This document shows, in pieces, positions 59,802-64,000 of a DNA stretch of 64,000 nt. The stretch is from Streptomyces sp. 846.5. GTDB lineage: Bacteria > Actinomycetota > Actinomycetes > Streptomycetales > Streptomycetaceae. Position 1 is the stretch's first letter, and the number at the start of each line of letters is the position of its first letter. Made by a program: the position numbers and the translations under genes. The notes under the pieces were generated by a model that was not told the origin of the DNA, made no database searches, and was given only the letters and a program-made list of their open reading frames with translations. Where the stretch lies: NCBI RefSeq assembly GCF_004365705.1, contig NZ_SOBN01000001.1, positions 3,148,001 through 3,212,000 on the forward strand, given 5' to 3'.

Positions 59802-61204
59802 CCAGTCCTCCGGAGCCCCGCTCGGCGATCCAGTCCTGCGAGGGCCTCGGCGTCGTGCAGATCCAAGGCTCCGACGGCGGCTTCGACCAGCAGTCTCTCC
59901 ACGCCTCTCAGCAGCAGTTCGATGTCCTGCTGCGGGATGAACGCCGTGTCGGCGAGTAGATGCAGGTGGCAGCGGTCCGGGGCGAAGCTGGTGTGGGCGA
60001 AGAACCTGGTGTCCTGACGTTCCCATGCGCCGACCAGGACCACCTCGGTCTGCTCCATGAGTTTCCGCAGGGCGCCGGCCGACCCGTCGGTCTGCGGCAA
60101 GTCGTCCCAGTGGTCCTGAAGCCGGGCATCGTTGAAGTACACCGTGAGATCCGGGTCCGTGCCGCCGAAGTCGTGGGTCACCTCCGCGATCACGGTGTCC
60201 AGGGCGAGCGGATCGTACTGGGAGAAGCGGTAGGAGTTAAGCGCGCTGTGGAAAGCCGCACGAACTGCTGCGTCGAATGAACCCTCGTGGACGTCCAGTA
60301 CGACGATCGAATTCTGGATCATCGCGCCGACCATCCTTCGGGAGCGGTCATCAGGGCGGTTCCGCGCGATGAGCTGCAAGCCCACCGTTCGCTGGCCGGT
60401 GTAGCGGCCCAGGAGAACCGATGTCGCCGCGAGCAGGACCGCGCCTGTGCTGACCTCGCAGCGCCTGGACAGGACCGTCGCTGCGACGGCCGCGGCGGTG
60501 GATTCGAGCCGCAACCGCACGAAGCGCTGCCCGGCAGGCTCGTGGGCCGGCGCCGCAAACAGTGACAACGGCATCTTCCGCAGGGTCCTCCGCCAGTAGT
60601 CAAGCGCCCTCCTCCCCCGTGCCGCACCCGGCCCGTCGCTCTCATAACGTGCCTGGTCCTGGGGGTGCCATGTCGGCGCGGCCGCCTCAGTACCGGCGAA
60701 CAGGGCCCGCAGATCCTGTTCGACCTCGTTGACCGCCCAGAAGTCGACCGCGAGATGTGAGAACACCAGCGCGAGGTGGGTCGGCCGCTCCCCGTCCAGG
60801 ACCAGCGCGCATCGGACCGGCCATTCCTGATCGTGCTGAAACGGCTCGGACGCCAATGCCAGGGCAAGTCGCTCAGCGACGCCTTGCCCCCCTCCCGGTT
60901 CGGAGCGGTAGTGGGGGACTGCCAGTGAGCCCTCTGCGGCGATGTCCTGCCGCGGGCCTGCGGACGACATCGAGAAATGCGTCCGCAGCGCCTCGTGCCT
61001 GGAAAGCAGCTGACCGATCGCGTCGACCACTGCTGCCGCTGTCAGCCCTGACGGCAGGGAGAGGACCCGGCTGAGGTTGAAGTAGTGGGCCTCTTCGCCG
61101 AGCCATTGGATCGGCTTCCAGATGGCGCGCTGGCCCCAGGTCATGGCCTCGGCCCCAGCTCGGCCACCATGAAAATGAGATCTTCCGGAACGGTACGGGT
61201 TCAC
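59798..61204 (-). CDS. Free-standing NRPS condensation domain
   Basis: A 468-aa condensation-domain protein. The core motif HHxxxDG appears as SHLAVDF at 149-155: His150 and Asp154 are kept, while the first His and the Gly are changed. Other parts: MTWGQRAIWKPIQWLG, RHEALRTHF, YTGQRTVGLQLIARNRPDDR and NSIVVLDVHEGSF. It starts at GTG 61204, two bases after the upstream carrier stop. It probably joins an acyl or aminoacyl unit on one carrier to an amine on another. The changed Gly may reflect an unusual acceptor. Confidence 0.88.
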   Translation of the reverse strand: MNPYRSGRSHFHGGRAGAEAMTWGQRAIWKPIQWLGEEAHYFNLSRVLSLPSGLTAAAVVDAIGQLLSRHEALRTHFSMSSAGPRQDIAAEGSLAVPHYRSEPGGGQGVAERLALALASEPFQHDQEWPVRCALVLDGERPTHLALVFSHLAVDFWAVNEVEQDLRALFAGTEAAAPTWHPQDQARYESDGPGAARGRRALDYWRRTLRKMPLSLFAAPAHEPAGQRFVRLRLESTAAAVAATVLSRRCEVSTGAVLLAATSVLLGRYTGQRTVGLQLIARNRPDDRSRRMVGAMIQNSIVVLDVHEGSFDAAVRAAFHSALNSYRFSQYDPLALDTVIAEVTHDFGGTDPDLTVYFNDARLQDHWDDLPQTDGSAGALRKLMEQTEVVLVGAWERQDTRFFAHTSFAPDRCHLHLLADTAFIPQQDIELLLRGVERLLVEAAVGALDLHDAEALAGLDRRAGLRRTG

Positions 61205-61206
61205 AA

Positions 61207-61479
61207 TCAGATTCCTGTCGGGTGCTCCAGTCGAGGGACCGGCCGCTCGGCCCGCTCAAGGGCGGACAGTGCTTCGGCAAACTCCTGGAAATTCCTTGCA
61301 TCGAGGAGCAGGGGAAGATCGATTTGAAAGCCGAGGTCCTGCTCCAGGCGAAAGACCAGTTCGACCGCGGTCAGCGAGTCCCCTCCCAGGGAGAAGAAGT
61401 CGTCCATAGGGCCGACCCGCCGTTGGAATACTCCTCCGGCCGCTTCCGCGACCGTGGGAAACATTGATTCCGCAGTCAC
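61207..61479 (-). CDS. Peptidyl carrier protein
   Basis: A 90-aa carrier from GTG 61479, with GAGGAG six bases upstream; the start overlaps the preceding stop as GTGA. The phosphopantetheine motif is DDFFSLGGDSLTAVELVFRL, with Ser35. The GGDS form is of the NRPS PCP type, unlike the DSM-type carrier at 55756. It lies directly before the condensation-domain gene, its expected partner. Confidence 0.92.
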   Translation of the reverse strand: MTAESMFPTVAEAAGGVFQRRVGPMDDFFSLGGDSLTAVELVFRLEQDLGFQIDLPLLLDARNFQEFAEALSALERAERPVPRLEHPTGI

Positions 61480-61844
61480 CGCGACTCCTCGGGCGGTAGG
61501 GAGACCAGTAGCTTGCACACGAGGTCGTGCACATCGGCCTTGGATGCGGTCCGAATTTTGACAAATTCACTGTGCTTCACGAGCGTTCCTGTCACGGCAT
61601 GGATCCCGCCTCTATCAATCGCAACCGCCGCACAGGAAATCTGCAGGCCAGGCGAATTTCCGATCCTGATGAGAAAGAGCCGCCCGAACCCATCGGTGGT
61701 CCGTGCCATCCATGCGTGCATTCGATCACTGCCGGCGTCGACAAATGATATCGATGTCCGGCCCTGCAGAAATTCTTCGCGTGACATGGACCGAAGGCCC
61801 GCGCCACCCTTCCCGACTACGCCTAGAAGTACCCTGATTGTCAT
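61476..61844 (-). CDS. Orphan 122-aa protein leading the carrier operon
   Basis: An unrecognised, probably beta-rich protein: MTIRVLLGVVGKGGAGLRSM, RTSISFVDAGSDRMHAWMAR, GFGRLFLIRIGNSPGLQISC and KHSEFVKIRTASKADVHDLV. Its stop overlaps the PCP start as GTGA, so it is translated in the same unit. Start is uncertain: ATG 61844 follows AGGA with short spacing, and ATG 61787 would trim 19 residues. Its coupling to a carrier gene makes a pathway role likely. Confidence 0.62.
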   Translation of the reverse strand: MTIRVLLGVVGKGGAGLRSMSREEFLQGRTSISFVDAGSDRMHAWMARTTDGFGRLFLIRIGNSPGLQISCAAVAIDRGGIHAVTGTLVKHSEFVKIRTASKADVHDLVCKLLVSLPPEESR

Positions 61845-61935
61845 TCCTGTTTTCGCGTCCCGTCCATGCCAGGCGCCATAAATCGCACTCTTCGCCCGAT
61901 GGTTCCGATGCCTGCCCCGGAGGGGCGTTCGAAAT

Positions 61936-62139
61936 TCAGTCCCAGATCCAGCTCGCCGTCTCGGCTACGGCCCCCGCCGCGGACACACGGGCGTGAGCAG
62001 GCTGGTCCGAGTTCTGGAGCCCATTTAGTGCGAGTGCGAGCAAGGCAACTACAGCCAGTGCGCACCCGGCGAGAGCCGCCCTGGATCCAGCCAGGATGTT
62101 CGAGGCAGTCGTGTCGGTTGATGCGGAGATGCCACTCAT
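61936..62139 (-). CDS. Small single-pass membrane peptide (67 aa) at the head of the operon
   Basis: ATG 62139 has AAGGAA six bases upstream. The product has a short polar N-terminus (MSGISASTDTTASN), one hydrophobic helix (AALAGCALAVVALLALALNG) and a polar tail ending AVAETASWIWD. There is no lipobox or obvious peptidase site. It is 91 bases upstream of the orphan 122-aa gene. It could be a membrane anchor, a small immunity/transport helper or a precursor peptide; nothing in the sequence decides this. Confidence 0.55.
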   Translation of the reverse strand: MSGISASTDTTASNILAGSRAALAGCALAVVALLALALNGLQNSDQPAHARVSAAGAVAETASWIWD

Positions 62140-62543
62140 TGAGTTTCCTTAACCATTCCGTGACTATGAATTGTTCGCAGCCGTTGTGCTGCCCTTGCTC
62201 CCCAAGACTGACTGAAGTCGGCAGGCGACGTCGAGCAGGGGACCGGTGTCCACAAGCTGCACGTCCACAGGTGCTGCAGGCCGGGGAGGCAATCCATCGG
62301 AAATCGCCGCGCTATACCGCACATATCAGGCGCATCCATTTCAATCGGCATGACGGGCGCAGCGGGCTCTCATCCCGGCCCCCGACCGAGACCTGTTGAC
62401 GTGCAGGTTGTGGACACCGACTGGATACTGTTGCAGCTTTGGCAGCATGGCGAGGCTTACCAGACCGACGCGGTACGGCCGTGAATCCCCAGCGAAAGCC
62501 GTCGAGCTGTCGATGGATCGGTCAGATGAAGGAGGACATTCTC
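62140..62543. other. Divergent intergenic region of the island
   Basis: About 400 bases between the small membrane peptide gene (minus) and ligase 2 (plus). It is less GC-rich than flanking DNA and must hold the divergent promoters. TTGACG at 62398 is a possible plus-strand -35, but no well-spaced -10 was seen. A 71-aa minus frame here has poor codon usage and was not accepted as a gene. Confidence 0.4.
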
Positions 62544-63950
62544 TTGAACCCCTACGCCTGGTCCCCATGGCGAACAGCCGCCGTCGATCCTCGGCGCCCG
62601 GCCGTAGTGGTGCGTGACCGGTCCTGCAGCTTCGGCGAACTCACCGACAGAGCCGACGAGTTCTCCCGCACACTGCTGGAGTACGGGGTGCGCGACGGTG
62701 AGCTCATCTGCTCGACACTCCCACCCGGACCGGACTTCTTCGCCCTCGCACTGGCCTGCCTGCGCTCCGGCTTCGGGCTACTGCCAGTCGACAGGGAGTT
62801 CCTGGAGGGGCCCGACGGACTTTCAACGGTGCAGGAGGCGGCTCCCTGCCTGCAGGTTCACGAAAACTTCGGAGCCTCTGACTGTCCGATATTCGTGCGC
62901 TCGCAGGGCCTCGGGCCAGCAGCAGCCGATGACCGGCCACACCCACGCCTCGGAGTCCGCAGCGGCTACCTGGCCTTTGTCACATCTGGGACCACAGGTG
63001 CACCGAAGGTGGTCGTACGCAACCGTCCCTGGTACCCCTACAACGGCGTCGCCGTCATGGAGAAGTACGCCGCGGGCCTGGGATTCGGCCCCCATGTCAT
63101 GGCGAATCCCGCCTTCCATCTCGGCACGCTGGGTCCGGCCCTGTACGCCCTGCAGGCCGGCAGCCCCGTCGTCGTCCTCGACCGCTGGAGCGTTCCCCGT
63201 CTGATCGAAGTCGTCGATCGCTACCGGGCAGCGAGCCTCTTCCTCTCGCCGGATCTCCTCCTGGACGTCACCGCATCGGGGCAGTGGCCGAGCCACCGTC
63301 CGAACGTCGTCTTCCACGCGGGGGCGGCATGTCCACCGGGCGTCAAGCGCGAGGCCATCCGGCTGATGGGGCCGGTTCTCCACGAGTACTACGGGACTTC
63401 CGAGGGGATCGTGAGCGAGATCACCACCTCCGAATGGCTAGAGCACCCCGGATCCGTCGGCCGCCCGCTTCCGGGAGTCGAGGTCCGGATCCAGACCGAC
63501 GGACAGGAAGTCCACGTGGGGGAGCCCGGGAGCATCATGGTGCGCCGACGCTCCGTCGACCAGGGGAATGGGGCGGAGCACCTGGCCGACACCGGGGACC
63601 TGGGGTACCTGGACACGGGCGGGTACCTGCACGTCCTCGGCAGGGCCGGGGAACAGGGCAGCATCGAACGCGCCCAACTGGAGCACCAGATACGCGCACT
63701 CCAGGGAGTGGCCGACGCAGTACTGCTCCATTCACACGAGCAGGAGCAACGAGGATTCTCCTGCTACGTGGAAACGGCAGGAGACCGTTCCGCCCTAGCT
63801 CAGGCCATCGAATCGCTGGTCGCCGGGACATCGAAGGCTGTGCGGACGCACATCGGGCCGATCGGCAGCTTCGCCCGCACTCCCAGCGGAAAGCTCCATC
63901 TGTCACAGATCGCAGGCCAGGACAAGGAAAGGGTAGGGACAGGGCAGTGA
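62544..63950 (+). CDS. Stand-alone adenylating (AMP-forming) ligase 2
   Basis: A 468-aa ANL ligase. Motifs: LAFVTSGTTGAPKVVVRNRP (A3), LHEYYGTSEGIVSEIT (A5), LADTGDLGYLDTGGYLHVLG (A7/A8) and the catalytic lysine in RTPSGKLHLSQIAG. The TTG at 62544 is chosen because AAGGAGGA ends seven bases before it; the alternative in-frame ATG at 62526 would absorb that site into the coding region. It is divergent from the minus-strand set and is followed without a gap by another gene. It likely activates the second building block. Confidence 0.84.
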   Translation: MNPYAWSPWRTAAVDPRRPAVVVRDRSCSFGELTDRADEFSRTLLEYGVRDGELICSTLPPGPDFFALALACLRSGFGLLPVDREFLEGPDGLSTVQEAAPCLQVHENFGASDCPIFVRSQGLGPAAADDRPHPRLGVRSGYLAFVTSGTTGAPKVVVRNRPWYPYNGVAVMEKYAAGLGFGPHVMANPAFHLGTLGPALYALQAGSPVVVLDRWSVPRLIEVVDRYRAASLFLSPDLLLDVTASGQWPSHRPNVVFHAGAACPPGVKREAIRLMGPVLHEYYGTSEGIVSEITTSEWLEHPGSVGRPLPGVEVRIQTDGQEVHVGEPGSIMVRRRSVDQGNGAEHLADTGDLGYLDTGGYLHVLGRAGEQGSIERAQLEHQIRALQGVADAVLLHSHEQEQRGFSCYVETAGDRSALAQAIESLVAGTSKAVRTHIGPIGSFARTPSGKLHLSQIAGQDKERVGTGQ

Positions 63951-64000
63951 CGGACCAACTTCACCAGCCTGCCGTGACATATAGGACCGCAGCGGCAGAA
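63947..64000 (+). CDS. Start of a further island gene, cut by the window edge
   Basis: GTG at 63947 overlaps the ligase 2 stop as GTGA, and AGGGACAGGG precedes it. Eighteen codons are visible, reading MTDQLHQPAVTYRTAAAE. Too little remains to assign a family, but the overlap indicates translational coupling to ligase 2. Confidence 0.6.
   Translation, partial: MTDQLHQPAVTYRTAAAE

Noticed and set aside
62136-62351. 71-aa minus frame overlapping the small membrane peptide start as ATGA
   Set aside because: Third-position GC is low, cysteine/tryptophan content is odd and there is no ribosome-binding site; more likely promoter/leader DNA.

Overview
The window is high-GC actinobacterial DNA with the gene style of a streptomycete (Streptomyces, Kitasatospora or Streptacidiphilus). 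Pointers are tandem PAS/GAF/SpoIIE-type phosphatases with fused anti-sigma kinase domains, a WhiB-family protein, DUF1707, an MT0933-type antitoxin, polyphosphate glucokinase, a secreted chitinase with two DasR-like boxes, GTG starts and overlapping GTGA/ATGA junctions. I found no rRNA, tRNA or CRISPR array.

Layout. 1-3512: the 5' end of typA (minus), a membrane/helical-repeat protein and a peptide-binding lipoprotein. 3797-7841: an Sdh1-type succinate dehydrogenase operon (small gene, sdhC, sdhA, sdhB). Here sdhA carries an apparent one-base frameshift in a C run. 7907-13454: two paralogous SpoIIE-type phosphatases. 13568-17313: Nudix hydrolase, VOC protein, small antitoxin-family protein, divergent SDR/MarR pair, AbfB-domain protein. 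17446-21624: a zinc ABC transporter (two permeases, ATPase, binding lipoprotein) with two Zur-like boxes, plus an upstream conserved gene. 21785-23220: SRPBCC protein, tiny acidic protein and a YefM/YoeB-type toxin-antitoxin pair.

23368-34512 is a conserved housekeeping block: ychF, a membrane protein, ppgK, ispH, xseA/xseB, a nitroreductase-family enzyme, a DUF4245 protein, glpX, a WhiB-family gene, a DUF1707 protein and class I fumarase. It resumes at 42348 with class II fumarase fumC. Between the two fumarases lies accessory DNA (34513-42347): histidine phosphatase, MurJ-like flippase, lipoprotein, decayed small genes, a truncated and frameshifted IS4-like transposase, and a lone serine recombinase whose stop codon abuts the transposase fragment.

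43855-51758: chitinase, PF04672-type methyltransferase, a leader mini-ORF followed by an alpha/beta-hydrolase, an NCS1 permease with a cysteine-rich tail, an AmiC-like ligand-binding protein and a divergent MarR regulator over a tandem operator. At 51919 a pirin gene is cut to its last ~55 codons, and what looks like a biosynthetic island begins.

52386-64000: a compact, probably undescribed carrier-protein pathway. A minus-strand set runs from a 67-aa membrane peptide and an orphan 122-aa protein through a peptidyl carrier protein, free-standing condensation domain, KAS III-like enzyme, adenylating ligase, type III PLP decarboxylase, acyl carrier protein, acyl-CoA-dehydrogenase-fold enzyme, FMN reductase and DUF455 ferritin-like protein. 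Many of these genes overlap. A second adenylating ligase and a cut-off gene run divergently. The inferred logic is activation of an amino acid onto a carrier protein, decarboxylation and flavin-dependent oxidation there, and condensation with a second activated unit. The product cannot be named from sequence alone.
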